NCBI GenBank assembly: GCA_014896305.1
Contig: JADBKQ010000001.1
Span: 186,001-250,000, forward strand
Origin: Limnochordaceae bacterium
GTDB lineage: Bacteria; Bacillota; Limnochordia; Limnochordales; DUMU01
Length of the DNA: 64,000 nucleotides
Reading direction: 5' to 3'
Under the pieces are notes generated by a model. The model was given only the letters and a program-made list of their open reading frames with translations, was not told where the DNA came from and made no database searches. Below are positions 8,088-16,697 of the stretch, in pieces. How positions within the stretch are numbered: position 1 is the stretch's first letter; the number at the start of each line of letters is the position of its first letter. Made by a program: the position numbers and the translations under genes.

Positions 8088-9350
8088 ATGGGTGTTTTTC
8101 GCCGCAGGTGGTTCCTGGTTGCGGCCATGGCTACCATGGCTGCGGTTGGTCTGGGTGCCAGGGCGCAGGCGAAGGTACAGATCACATACTGGACCATTGG
8201 AACGGGCTCTCAGACATACCGGTCTGCGCAAGAACCGTTGATCGAGGAGTTCAAGAAGACACACCCGGATATCGATCTCAAGGTAGAGTTCATGCCGTCC
8301 GATGTGGGCAATAAGCTTACGGTCGCACTGGCAAGCCATACGGAGCCGGACATCGTGACCCTCAGCACGCGAAACTCCCCCGCCTTCATCGCCCAGGGGG
8401 CCCTGGCTCCGGTGGACTTTTCCGCCTTTGGAGTCAAAGACGCTGACGGATTTGCCCGCCTGTTCCTGCCGGGAATGACCGGCATTCTGCAGATGATGGG
8501 GGGGTTCTACTACGTCCCGACTGAAGTGAGTATTTTCGGGACCTGGTATAACCAGGACATGCTTCAAAAGGCCGGCTTCGACAAGATAGGGCAAACATGG
8601 CAAGAGCTGGCTGACATGAGCAAGAAGTTCATCCGGATGGATCCTACGGGCAAGTGGACGCAGTGGGGACTGGGGCTGGATCGTGGCTGGATCTGGCCAG
8701 TCTTCCACTGGGTCGCCTTCACTCGCCAGTCGGGCACGGATTGGATCACGGCGGACGGCAAGCCCAACTTCGCGGACAAGCGGGCGGTCGCCGGATTGCA
8801 GTTCTACCAGGACCTATTCCTCAAGCAGCATGTCATGGATCCGGCCCTTCTGGATTCAACGACTGCTTTTGGTCAAGGGAAAGTGGCCATTCACGTAGGG
8901 GTGTCCTACCAGGCTGCGGACTGGGAGCGGGCGAAGGCGCCGTTCACCTGGGTCAGTGCTCCCTACCCGTATCTGCAGGGCGGGCGGAAGTCCACGCCGG
9001 CGTATGCCTATGGGGACTTTGTCGTAGCTACATCCAAGCACAAGAAGGAAGCTTGGGAGGTCATAAAGTTCTTTACCATCGACCACCCTGAGACATGGTA
9101 CCAGAATTCTGCCATCTTCCTGCCCGCCGCCGGCGACTGGGTCAAAGAAGTGCTGCGGACCCGGCCGTACTACGCGGCCTTCTTGCAGGAGTTCGCCAAT
9201 GGCGCCCTGGAGATCGCGCATCCCCAGTACTCCAGTATTAGCAGCGCCATCGGGGCGGCCGACTCCGATCTAATCACCAAGGGAATGAGTGTGCAGCAGG
9301 TGCTCACGAACCTGCAGGAGAAACTGACCCCGATTATGGCCAAGAAATAG
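8088..9350 (+). CDS. Extracellular solute-binding protein (family 1, sugar ABC transporter)
   Basis: The 420-residue protein has a Sec signal peptide (residues 1-28, cleavage after AQA) without a lipobox cysteine. The mature part begins VQITYWTIGTGSQTY and follows the pattern of carbohydrate-binding proteins of the MalE/UgpB type (EEFKKTHPDIDLKVEFMP, GTWYNQDMLQKAGFDK). It should deliver a sugar to an ABC permease. No permease or ATPase gene lies nearby, so partner and substrate are unknown. GGGAGG lies ten bases before the ATG. A strong terminator hairpin follows, so the gene is probably monocistronic. Without a lipobox, retention at the membrane of a Gram-positive cell is unexplained. Confidence 0.88.
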   Translation: MGVFRRRWFLVAAMATMAAVGLGARAQAKVQITYWTIGTGSQTYRSAQEPLIEEFKKTHPDIDLKVEFMPSDVGNKLTVALASHTEPDIVTLSTRNSPAFIAQGALAPVDFSAFGVKDADGFARLFLPGMTGILQMMGGFYYVPTEVSIFGTWYNQDMLQKAGFDKIGQTWQELADMSKKFIRMDPTGKWTQWGLGLDRGWIWPVFHWVAFTRQSGTDWITADGKPNFADKRAVAGLQFYQDLFLKQHVMDPALLDSTTAFGQGKVAIHVGVSYQAADWERAKAPFTWVSAPYPYLQGGRKSTPAYAYGDFVVATSKHKKEAWEVIKFFTIDHPETWYQNSAIFLPAAGDWVKEVLRTRPYYAAFLQEFANGALEIAHPQYSSISSAIGAADSDLITKGMSVQQVLTNLQEKLTPIMAKK

Positions 9351-9367
9351 CGGGTGGCTAGCGGATA

Positions 9368-9401
9368 AAGGCCGGGGGTACCCTGACGTTCCCCCGGCCT
9401 T
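9368..9401 (+). terminator. Rho-independent terminator after the binding-protein gene
   Basis: AAGGCCGGGGG (9368-9378) pairs perfectly with CCCCCGGCCTT (9391-9401) around a 12-base loop, and a pyrimidine-rich run follows. It ends 27 bases before the next gene. Confidence 0.8.
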
Positions 9402-9428
9402 CCCTTGCCCTGACCTAGGAGGGTATGC

Positions 9429-11108
9429 ATGCAGTCACAAGACGTAGAGGCCCCGGCCATCGTTCCGCGTCCCATTGAAGAAGTCGCCGCTGACCTGGGC
9501 CTGAGCCAGCAGGATTTGGAGTACTACGGCCCTTATAAAGCCAAGATCCGCTTGGGTGTCTGGGACAAAGTGAAGTCGCGCCCCGCTGGCCGCCTCATCT
9601 ACATGACGGCGATCACCCCTACTCCCGCTGGTGAAGGCAAGACAACGACGGCCATCGGGTTGACGGAGGCGTTGGGCCGGCTCGGTAAGCGCGTCGCTGT
9701 TTGCCTGAGGGAGCCTTCCCTGGGGCCCACCTTTGGCCTGAAGGGCGGAGCTACAGGGGGCGGGCGGGCTCAGGTCGTGCCCATGGACGAGATCAATCTG
9801 CATTTCACGGGCGACATTCACGCGGTGGGGGCGGCGCATAACCTGCTGGCAGCGGTGATCGACAACCACATTCATCAGGGCAATTCCCTGCACATTGACC
9901 CGAAGCGGGTGTCGTGGCGGCGGGTGATGGATATCAATGACCGGCAACTCCGGCACATCGTCGTGGGCCTGGGCGGCCCCGCGGACGGGGTGGTACGGGA
10001 GACGGGATTCGACATCACGGTCGCCTCCGAGATCATGGCCATCCTCTGCCTGGCGGAGGACCTGGTAGACCTGCAAGAGCGGCTGGGGCGGATGCTGGTG
10101 GCATATACCACCGACGGGCAGCCGATCTATGCCCGGGACCTGCGGGTGACCGGGGCGCTCGCGGCGTTGCTGAGGGATGCGGTCAAACCCAACCTTGCTC
10201 AAACCCTGGAGGGCCAGCCTGCCTTCATCCACGGTGGGCCCTTCGCCAACATTGCTCACGGTAACAGCAGCATCATCGCCACCCGGCTCGCTCTTCATCT
10301 GGCCGACTACGTGGTCACAGAGGGAGGTTTCGGCGCCGACCTGGGAGCCGAGAAGTTCTTTGATATCGTGGCTCCGGCCACCGGCTTGCATCCTCACGTA
10401 GTGGTGCTGGTGGCGTCGATCCGAGCTCTCCACTACCACGGAGGTGTTGCCCGCAGCCGCCTGCAGCAGCCAAACTCTGCCGCGCTGCAACGAGGGCTGG
10501 CCAACCTGGATCGCCATGTAGAAAACTTGCGTCGGTACGGGCTCCCCGTAGTGGTGGCCATCAACCATTTCGCCGGGGACGATCCGCAGGAGATCGAGGA
10601 TCTACGGCAGCATTGCCGCCACACCCTCGAGGTCCCGGTGGCTGTTTCCGATGTCGTGGCCCGGGGAGGCGAAGGCGGGGAGGAGCTGGCCCAGGCTGTG
10701 TTGGAAGTGTTATCGCAGCCCAACGCCGGGGCGGGATTTCATCCCCTGTTCCCCATGGACTTTCCGGTGAAACAGAAGCTCGACCGTTTGACCACGGAGA
10801 TCTATGGTGGCGATGGAGTAGAGCTGCTGCCGGCGGCTGCTACGGAACTGGAGCATCTCACCCAGCTGGGATACGGCCGCTTGCCGGTTTGCGTGGCCAA
10901 AACCCAGTCTTCCTTGTCCGATAACCCCCATCTGAGGGGCGCACCCACCGGTTGGACGCTGACAGTACGCGAGATCCGGCCTTCGCTAGGAGCAGGGTTT
11001 CTGGTGGCGCTGGCGGGTGATATTATGACCATGCCCGGTTTGCCAGCCCAGCCGGCGGCCGAACGGGTGCAGTTGACGCCCGACGGAAGGATCACGGGAC
11101 TCTTCTGA
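9429..11108 (+). CDS. fhs: Formate-tetrahydrofolate ligase
   Basis: The enzyme makes 10-formyltetrahydrofolate from formate, THF and ATP, feeding one-carbon metabolism and, in acetogens, the methyl branch of the Wood-Ljungdahl pathway. The 559 residues match the usual family length. The ATP-binding TPTPAGEGKTTT stands at residues 63-74, with LREPSLGPTFGLKGGATGGG and TEGGFGADLGAEKFF further on, all diagnostic. TAGGAGGG precedes the ATG. It is isolated by the terminator upstream and about 90 bases before ndk. No other one-carbon gene is in the window, so it does not by itself imply acetogenesis. Confidence 0.97.
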   Translation: MQSQDVEAPAIVPRPIEEVAADLGLSQQDLEYYGPYKAKIRLGVWDKVKSRPAGRLIYMTAITPTPAGEGKTTTAIGLTEALGRLGKRVAVCLREPSLGPTFGLKGGATGGGRAQVVPMDEINLHFTGDIHAVGAAHNLLAAVIDNHIHQGNSLHIDPKRVSWRRVMDINDRQLRHIVVGLGGPADGVVRETGFDITVASEIMAILCLAEDLVDLQERLGRMLVAYTTDGQPIYARDLRVTGALAALLRDAVKPNLAQTLEGQPAFIHGGPFANIAHGNSSIIATRLALHLADYVVTEGGFGADLGAEKFFDIVAPATGLHPHVVVLVASIRALHYHGGVARSRLQQPNSAALQRGLANLDRHVENLRRYGLPVVVAINHFAGDDPQEIEDLRQHCRHTLEVPVAVSDVVARGGEGGEELAQAVLEVLSQPNAGAGFHPLFPMDFPVKQKLDRLTTEIYGGDGVELLPAAATELEHLTQLGYGRLPVCVAKTQSSLSDNPHLRGAPTGWTLTVREIRPSLGAGFLVALAGDIMTMPGLPAQPAAERVQLTPDGRITGLF

Positions 11109-11200
11109 ACCAGGCTGGCCTAACTTGTGTCCGTGTGGCAGGCGGACAGCAGGGCAAAGGTGGCCAGTACTCCTTGCATGGAAGGTAGGCTTATCATCGT

Positions 11201-11638
11201 ATGGAGGAACGGACGCTCATCATTGTGAAGCCGGAAGGGGTCGCCCGGGGCTTGACAGGGGAGATCCTCTCCCGTTTTGAACGGAAAGGTCTCAAATTGG
11301 TTGCCCTCAAGTTGGGACGGGTCACGCCGGAGCAGGCACGGGTTCATTATGGCCATCACGCTGACAAACCCTTCTTTCCCGACCTGATTGCGGCCATCAC
11401 GGCAGGTCCGGTGGTTTTTGCAGTCTTTGAGGGAGAGAACGCCATTCGCCTGGGGAGACTCTTGATTGGTGCCACCAACCCCCTGGAAGCGCTTCCGGGC
11501 ACAATTCGGGGGGACCTTGCCCTCGATTCTCTGCACAACCTCGTACACGCCTCCGACGGCCCAGAGACGGCCCGGGCGGAGATCCAGCGGTTCTTTGGCG
11601 TTGACCCCGGCCTCCTGGGCGAGGAGGAGGGGAAGTAG
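11201..11638 (+). CDS. ndk: Nucleoside diphosphate kinase
   Basis: NDK balances nucleoside triphosphate pools by passing phosphate through a histidine. The 145-residue protein has the normal compact ferredoxin-like fold length. The phospho-histidine is His116 in NLVHASDG, and [14 protein letters not shown] replaces the more common KPDGV start by a conservative Asp-to-Glu change. Other nucleotide-binding segments ([16 protein letters not shown]) are intact, so it should be active. The ribosome site is weak (GGAAGG lies about 14 bases away). The stop codon is 23 bases from the convergent stop of hpt. Confidence 0.97.
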   Translation: MEERTLIIVKPEGVARGLTGEILSRFERKGLKLVALKLGRVTPEQARVHYGHHADKPFFPDLIAAITAGPVVFAVFEGENAIRLGRLLIGATNPLEALPGTIRGDLALDSLHNLVHASDGPETARAEIQRFFGVDPGLLGEEEGK

Positions 11639-11661
11639 CAGGGGGTCTCGTTTCTGCTATC

Positions 11662-12237
11662 CTAGTTTGTCATCCTGGGCTTGTTCCCGGCCGCTGGTTT
11701 TCCTGTAGGCTTCTGGCCTTCCTCCAAAATGGCCAAGTATGGCAGATGACGGTACTCCTCATGCCAGTCGAGTCCATACCCGACGACGAAAACATCGGGA
11801 ATCGCGAACCCGGTGTACCGGACCGGCAGGTCCACCAGCCTCCGGGTGCGATTGTCCAGCAGCGTGCAGACCTGCAGGGAGCGGGGGCGGCGGCGCTCGA
11901 GATGTCGTATCAGATAGCTCAGCGTCAGCCCCGTATCGATGATGTCCTCGACGATGAGAACATCCCGGTCGGTAATGGAGACATCCAGGTCTTTGGTGAT
12001 CCTCACGATCCCAGTGGTGTCTGAGACCTCTTCGTAGCGGGAGATCGCAAGAAAGTCTAGGTGGATGGGGATGCTGATCTCCCGCGTGAGGTCCGTAAGA
12101 AAGTATATTGCGCCCCGCAATACACTGATCAACACCGGAGTCGTACCGGCGTAATCGGCACTGATCTGCGCCCCCAGCTCTTGATTGCGGACGGCCAACT
12201 GCTCTTGTGTGATCAGGATTGGTCCGGGCGGCCGCAA
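11662..12237 (-). CDS. hpt: Hypoxanthine phosphoribosyltransferase
   Basis: The enzyme salvages hypoxanthine and guanine with PRPP. The 191-residue protein carries the PRPP loop VLIVEDIIDTGLTL at 93-106, RGAIYFLTDL, and the purine-contacting KPTGKPAA region near the end. TTG is used as start, with GGAGGG nine bases ahead. It lies 41 bases downstream of the kinase/nuclease-like fusion gene on the same strand, and the two are probably co-transcribed. The family call is certain; the guanine versus hypoxanthine preference cannot be read from sequence. Confidence 0.95.
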   Translation of the reverse strand: MRPPGPILITQEQLAVRNQELGAQISADYAGTTPVLISVLRGAIYFLTDLTREISIPIHLDFLAISRYEEVSDTTGIVRITKDLDVSITDRDVLIVEDIIDTGLTLSYLIRHLERRRPRSLQVCTLLDNRTRRLVDLPVRYTGFAIPDVFVVGYGLDWHEEYRHLPYLAILEEGQKPTGKPAAGNKPRMTN

Positions 12238-12278
12238 CGTCTCCTGCCCTCCTTACCAGGCAACGGTCGATCTCAGCC

Positions 12279-13631
12279 TCAGGAAGCGGCGCAGGCAGCT
12301 TGCCCTGGGCCGGAATCGGCCAAGCCGTTGGTCGGATGGCTGGGGGCGGCCGGGGAACGGTTGCTTGCCAGGGCTGGTGTGGGTGCCGGCGACGACAGGG
12401 AGACCAACGACGGTTGGACTGGAATTGGCTGCCCCGGCTCTTTTCCCAGCTTTTTTAGTAACATACGGTAATCCCGGCTGTAAAACACCTTGATATGGAT
12501 ATCTGGATACAATTCCCGCAGCCGGCGAACCTTCTTGTTTTTCTTGGTCACCAATCCTTGTTTCATCGTGGTCAATTCCAAGAACAAGTCGAGGGCGGGC
12601 AGGTAAAAGTCCGGGGTAAATGCCTCGGTCACCTGTCCCTTATCATCCCATTCCAGCGGAAACGTGAGCGGCTCATACTCCCAGGGCACACCGTAGAAAT
12701 CCAGCAGCCGGGCGAACTCGCTCTCGCTGGGATGAGCAAACTGCGGCCGTCCCTGCTCATCCCGGTGAACCTGGTGCCGCCAGGGCAGTACGGGAGAGCC
12801 GGCGCGCCGAGCCTGGCGGGCTGCGCTGGTTACCAGGGCAGCCAGTCGCTGTTGGATCTGGGAGATCTGATTTCGCTCCGCCGGGTTTCGGACGCTGGGC
12901 GGCGTCTCACTCCCCCCGATCTCGGGCGCAGGAGTATGGTCGCTGCCGGCAACAGCCGTTGGCCCTGGCGCAGCCGCTGTGACCGCAGTTCCAGGCACAA
13001 CCAGGGTATGTTCTTGCCGTAGCTGGGCTGCCAGCTTCCCTACGTCAGCGGCGGAACGAGTGGCGGCACTGGGCTGAACCGCCCGTACCAGTTCGAGCAC
13101 GGTGAGCAAGGCTTCGTTCAGAGACAAACGCCCGGTATTCAAGATGAGGTGGTACAGCGAGGGATCGTCCGGGTCGACGCGGTAACGATATCGCAGCAGG
13201 TTCTCGCGAGCCACGTCGGTCTGGTCGATCTGACGCGCTGCCTGCTCCAGGGGGATCTGCCGGCTTTCTGCCAGCCGGGCGATACGCTGTTCACGAGGGG
13301 CGACGATCCGGATATGCAGCGCGTCAGGGTGGTGGGCTAAAAGGCATTGACTCCCCCGTCCCACGATCACGGTGTGGTGGCGAGAGGCCAGTTCCAGGAT
13401 GAGGGCCTCCAGGTTGGACTCGAAATCCCGGCGGTTATGATCCAGGTGCTCGAGAAAAGCGATTGGCCGGTCTTCCAGTACTCGTACCCGCCCCGGTTGA
13501 CGGAGCTTTTCACCCAGCAGGAAAAGTAAAGTGGGCTGATCGAGCAGAAGGTAACCGGTCTCTTCCGCAAGGCGACGAGCGATCCAGTCGCCGCCGCTGC
13601 CCAGCTGCCGGGAGATGGTCACGATAGCCAC
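12279..13631 (-). CDS. Cytidylate-kinase-like domain fused to a PD-(D/E)xK-nuclease-like domain
   Basis: The N-terminal ~200 residues match the cytidylate-kinase-like family: the glycine-rich SRQLGSGGDWIARRLAEE at the start, then VIVGRGSQCLLAHHP and a LID-like segment rich in arginine. A proline/alanine linker follows. The C-terminal part (about 310-430) reads SESEFARLLDFYGVPWEYEP, FTPDFYLPALDLFLELTT and KKNKKVRRLRELYPDI; the E...PDFYL...ELT-x-K order resembles PD-(D/E)xK nuclease folds, with threonine at one usual charged position. The GTG at 13631 has GGAGGAGG just upstream and puts the P-loop at the very N-terminus; an in-frame TTG at 13706 is less likely. It precedes hpt. Substrate and biological role are unknown. 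Confidence 0.75.
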   Translation of the reverse strand: MAIVTISRQLGSGGDWIARRLAEETGYLLLDQPTLLFLLGEKLRQPGRVRVLEDRPIAFLEHLDHNRRDFESNLEALILELASRHHTVIVGRGSQCLLAHHPDALHIRIVAPREQRIARLAESRQIPLEQAARQIDQTDVARENLLRYRYRVDPDDPSLYHLILNTGRLSLNEALLTVLELVRAVQPSAATRSAADVGKLAAQLRQEHTLVVPGTAVTAAAPGPTAVAGSDHTPAPEIGGSETPPSVRNPAERNQISQIQQRLAALVTSAARQARRAGSPVLPWRHQVHRDEQGRPQFAHPSESEFARLLDFYGVPWEYEPLTFPLEWDDKGQVTEAFTPDFYLPALDLFLELTTMKQGLVTKKNKKVRRLRELYPDIHIKVFYSRDYRMLLKKLGKEPGQPIPVQPSLVSLSSPAPTPALASNRSPAAPSHPTNGLADSGPGQAACAAS

Positions 13632-13735
13632 CGGCCGACTCCTCCTCCCCCAATCCCTGTTCGCCTTGACGTCCTCGAATCCTGGTGGCGATTGTTGGGG
13701 ATTCAATCATTTCATCGACAATCTACCGGAAAAGA

Positions 13736-14362
13736 TCAGAAGGAATCCGGAGTGCCGGCGCGGGAAAATGGGTGATCAATCAGCACTCCCTCGCCGGTGA
13801 GCCACTCCTTCGCTTGCCCGTTCACCAGGAAGCGCACTTCGTGAGCCAACTCCGGAAATTGGGTCGCTGTATAGACCACCTGAGCAATGCGCGCCATGAC
13901 GCTGGTAGATCCGCCCCCTTCTTCAAAGGCGGCGGTCAGATCGACGAAAGCCGTGCCATCCTTCAGGCGCAGCTGCCGCAGGCGGGTGCTGGACGGGATC
14001 TCTGTGCCGAAGCCCTCGTTCCGTTCAGCGGGGGTTGGCCCGTCCATCAACGTCTCCAGGGCCAAGCGAAGCCTGTCTGCCGGCTGTTTGGCGGATCCCG
14101 TCCGTGGACGGCGAACCAGCCGTATGGCCCCGGTCTGCGGGTCATATCGGGTGAGAAAGATATCGACCGTGACCTGCTCCCCAGGGGGAGAAGGCAGGCT
14201 CTCATCGGGGTGAACGGCAGGACGAGTCCGCTCACCTGCAGGGTGCGAACCCCACCAGAAAGCCGCTACTGTAACAGCTACAACCAGGACGAGCACCGGA
14301 CCGAACCAGCGCCGCCACCGCCGTCCAGCCCCTCGTACCCCCCGCCTGCTTCGACCCTTCAT
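13736..14362 (-). CDS. GerMN-domain membrane or secreted protein
   Basis: The 208-residue protein has an arginine-rich start, one hydrophobic anchor at about 14-38, and a GerMN domain (VTVDIFLTRYDPQTGAIRLV, RLALETLMDGPTPAE, AFVDLTAAFEEGGG, VYTATQFPELAHEVRFLVNG). In Bacillus GerM contributes to sporulation and germination, helping to assemble the channel between mother cell and forespore. AAGGAG precedes the ATG. It is the first gene of a same-strand row leading to the kinase fusion and hpt. The domain is also found in lipoproteins that are not sporulation-specific, so the exact role is inference from a sporulating host. Confidence 0.85.
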   Translation of the reverse strand: MKGRSRRGVRGAGRRWRRWFGPVLVLVVAVTVAAFWWGSHPAGERTRPAVHPDESLPSPPGEQVTVDIFLTRYDPQTGAIRLVRRPRTGSAKQPADRLRLALETLMDGPTPAERNEGFGTEIPSSTRLRQLRLKDGTAFVDLTAAFEEGGGSTSVMARIAQVVYTATQFPELAHEVRFLVNGQAKEWLTGEGVLIDHPFSRAGTPDSF

Positions 14363-14495
14363 CTCTGTATCTCCTTGCTTCGAGCTTCAGTCAATCTTTT
14401 ATTGTACGCCTTCCCCCATCCTCATTGCAAAGTTTGATATTTCGTGTTAACAATAATACGGATATCGAAAGAGTTGCCGGAGAGGAGCTAGTCCG

Positions 14496-16361
14496 ATGGC
14501 AGTGTGGGGGGCTGGAGGCGGTGGGGGTAGCGGTGGAGGTCCGGGAATCCACGGGGTCCGCCACTATGGCGATATGCCCAGGCTCAGCCGGCCGTTCACC
14601 TATTACTTGCCCCGCGTGTTGCGGCTGTTCTCCCCCTACTTTCCTCAAGTCGGGCTGGTTCTTCTGATCCTACTTGTCAATGTAGGGTTAGGAACCCTCC
14701 CGCCTCTCTTGTGGGCCAGGGTGATCGACAAGGCGATCCCCGAGCGCAACGTGCCGTTGCTGGCCTGGTTAACATTGGGTACGGTAGGTATTGCTGCGGC
14801 CACAGGGCTACTGGGCGTGGCCCAAAACTACTTGACCGTTTCGATGGCGCAACGCCTGATGGCTTCCCTGCGAGCTCAACTCTACCACCGCCTGCAGCAG
14901 ATGTCCCTCGGCTTTTTCACCGAGTCGCGTACGGGCGAGGTCATGTCCAGAATCACGGCGGACGTCTCCGGCGTAGAGGGAGTTGTCTCCGGCACTTTCG
15001 TCAGCCTGATATCCAACCTGTTGATCGTAGGTTGGACCATGGCGGTTTTGTTTCGCCTCAACCTCGGCCTCGCCATTCTGGCCGTAGGGATATTGCCGTT
15101 TTTCATCCTGCCGACCCGACGAGTAGGGCGCTTCCGCTGGAAGATCACCACGCAAATGCAAGAGCGGTTGGCGCAGCTGAACGCGCTGTTGCAGGAGACT
15201 CTTTCCATCAGTGGCCACCTCGTGATTCAGTCGTTTGCCCGGGAAGAGGACGTGGAGCAGCGTTTCGACCAGCTAAACCAGGATCTCTTGCAGTTGAACA
15301 TCCGCCAGCGCATGGCTGGCCGCTGGTTCTTTGCCACGCTGGGCCTCTTCGGTACGGTGGGACCTGCGTTGATCTACTTTTTCGGTGGGCGCCTGGTCAT
15401 GGCCGGCCATCTCACGGTGGGCGAGATGGTGGCGTTCGTCGCATACCTCGGCCGTCTGTACGGCCCCAGCTCGTCCCTGGCCAATGTTCATGTGGACCTT
15501 ATGACCTCGATGGCTTTGTTTGAACGCATCTTCCAGTACACGGATCTACAACCAGAAGTACGGGACGGTTCCAAAGAGTTAGGGCCAGTCAAGGGTGAGA
15601 TCCGGTTCGACAACGTGGTGTTTGGCTACGACCCGCAACGGCCGGTCTTGCAGGGTATCAGCTTCGTAGCTGCCCCTGGGCAACTGGTGGCGCTGGTTGG
15701 CCCCAGCGGGGCGGGCAAGACAACCATCACTTACCTTGTGCCCCGCTTCTTTGATCCGCAACAGGGGCACGTCTTCGTCGATGGCCAGGACTTGCGGCAG
15801 GTTCGTCTCCGTTCGCTACGACGACAGATTGGAGTTGTGACGCAGGAAACTTTCCTATTCCACGCTTCCGTCCGGGAGAACCTGCTCTACGCGCGGCCCG
15901 AGGCGAACGAGCAGGAATTGTGGCGAGCTCTGGAGATGGCGCAGGTAGCAGACGTAGTGCGACGCCTGCCCGAAGGGATCGATACGATCGTGGGCGAGCG
16001 GGGCTTCAAACTGTCCGGCGGTGAAAAGCAGCGCCTGGCGATTGCCCGGGCCATCCTGGCGGATCCGCGAATCCTGATCCTCGACGAGGCGACTTCCTCA
16101 TTGGACTCGGAATCAGAGGCGCTAGTTCAACGAGCCCTGGAACAGTTGATGCCTGGCCGGACTAGTCTGGTCATTGCACACCGGCTTTCCACCATCTTGG
16201 CGGCCGATCTCATTTTGGTCGTGGAAGGGGGCCGGATCGTTCAACAAGGAACCCATCGCCAGTTGTTGGCAGAAGGAGGCCTGTATCGCCGCCTGTATGA
16301 GGAGCAGTTCAAACCGGGTGTCGTTGCGCTGCCAACCTCCGATCAAACGGCTGCAGGGTAG
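14496..16361 (+). CDS. ABC exporter, fused permease and ATPase (multidrug/lipid type)
   Basis: A 621-residue half-transporter that should work as a dimer. A glycine-rich N-terminal extension (about 30 residues) precedes six membrane helices (about 45-330) and an ATPase domain with Walker A GPSGAGKTT, Q-loop VTQETFLFHASVRENLLYA, signature LSGGEKQRLAIARAI, Walker B ILILDEATSSLD and the H-loop IAHRLST. All catalytic motifs are intact. It belongs to the MsbA/LmrA/YknU-like exporters; substrate is unknown. GGAGAGGAG lies before the ATG. It is divergent from the gerMN operon across 133 AT-rich bases and has no partner half-transporter beside it, which favours a homodimer. Confidence 0.92.
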   Translation: MAVWGAGGGGGSGGGPGIHGVRHYGDMPRLSRPFTYYLPRVLRLFSPYFPQVGLVLLILLVNVGLGTLPPLLWARVIDKAIPERNVPLLAWLTLGTVGIAAATGLLGVAQNYLTVSMAQRLMASLRAQLYHRLQQMSLGFFTESRTGEVMSRITADVSGVEGVVSGTFVSLISNLLIVGWTMAVLFRLNLGLAILAVGILPFFILPTRRVGRFRWKITTQMQERLAQLNALLQETLSISGHLVIQSFAREEDVEQRFDQLNQDLLQLNIRQRMAGRWFFATLGLFGTVGPALIYFFGGRLVMAGHLTVGEMVAFVAYLGRLYGPSSSLANVHVDLMTSMALFERIFQYTDLQPEVRDGSKELGPVKGEIRFDNVVFGYDPQRPVLQGISFVAAPGQLVALVGPSGAGKTTITYLVPRFFDPQQGHVFVDGQDLRQVRLRSLRRQIGVVTQETFLFHASVRENLLYARPEANEQELWRALEMAQVADVVRRLPEGIDTIVGERGFKLSGGEKQRLAIARAILADPRILILDEATSSLDSESEALVQRALEQLMPGRTSLVIAHRLSTILAADLILVVEGGRIVQQGTHRQLLAEGGLYRRLYEEQFKPGVVALPTSDQTAAG

Positions 16362-16456
16362 CACTGGTCGCCAGCTGTTCAAAACAGGCGCTGACTTTCG
16401 CTGGCCGCTGTCCAGGCCAGGGGCGGCTGCTGGTCGCGGAGCGCAGGGGAGATCGA

Positions 16457-16693
16457 TCAGGGAAGCGATGGGGGGCCGAAAAGCCGGCGGGTCACCGGCT
16501 CCAGCAGGTGCATCAGCCAGTAGGAAAAGGGCAGGGCGGATACCCCGGCAATCAAGACTGCGCTCATGGCAGTGCCTGCAGCCACGAGGACGAAAAAGGC
16601 GATCAAGGCTTTCCAGGCCCGCTCTCGCCAAAGCGGTGGGACACCGATGGCAATGATGACGGCGACCAATAACCCGAGCCAAATGTAGTCCAT
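16457..16693 (-). CDS. Small two-helix membrane protein of the germination operon
   Basis: The 78-residue protein consists of two predicted membrane helices (about 4-20 and 32-58) and a short C-terminal tail ending in FGPPSLP. I do not recognise a family. It begins four bases after the stop of gerC and has GGGAGG upstream, so it is the third gene of the gerA-gerC transcript. Some germinant receptor operons of spore formers carry a small fourth (D) subunit with two membrane helices that tunes the receptor, and this protein fits that role by size, topology and position. This is inference from context, not sequence similarity. Confidence 0.7.
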   Translation of the reverse strand: MDYIWLGLLVAVIIAIGVPPLWRERAWKALIAFFVLVAAGTAMSAVLIAGVSALPFSYWLMHLLEPVTRRLFGPPSLP

Positions 16694-16697
16694 GTGA

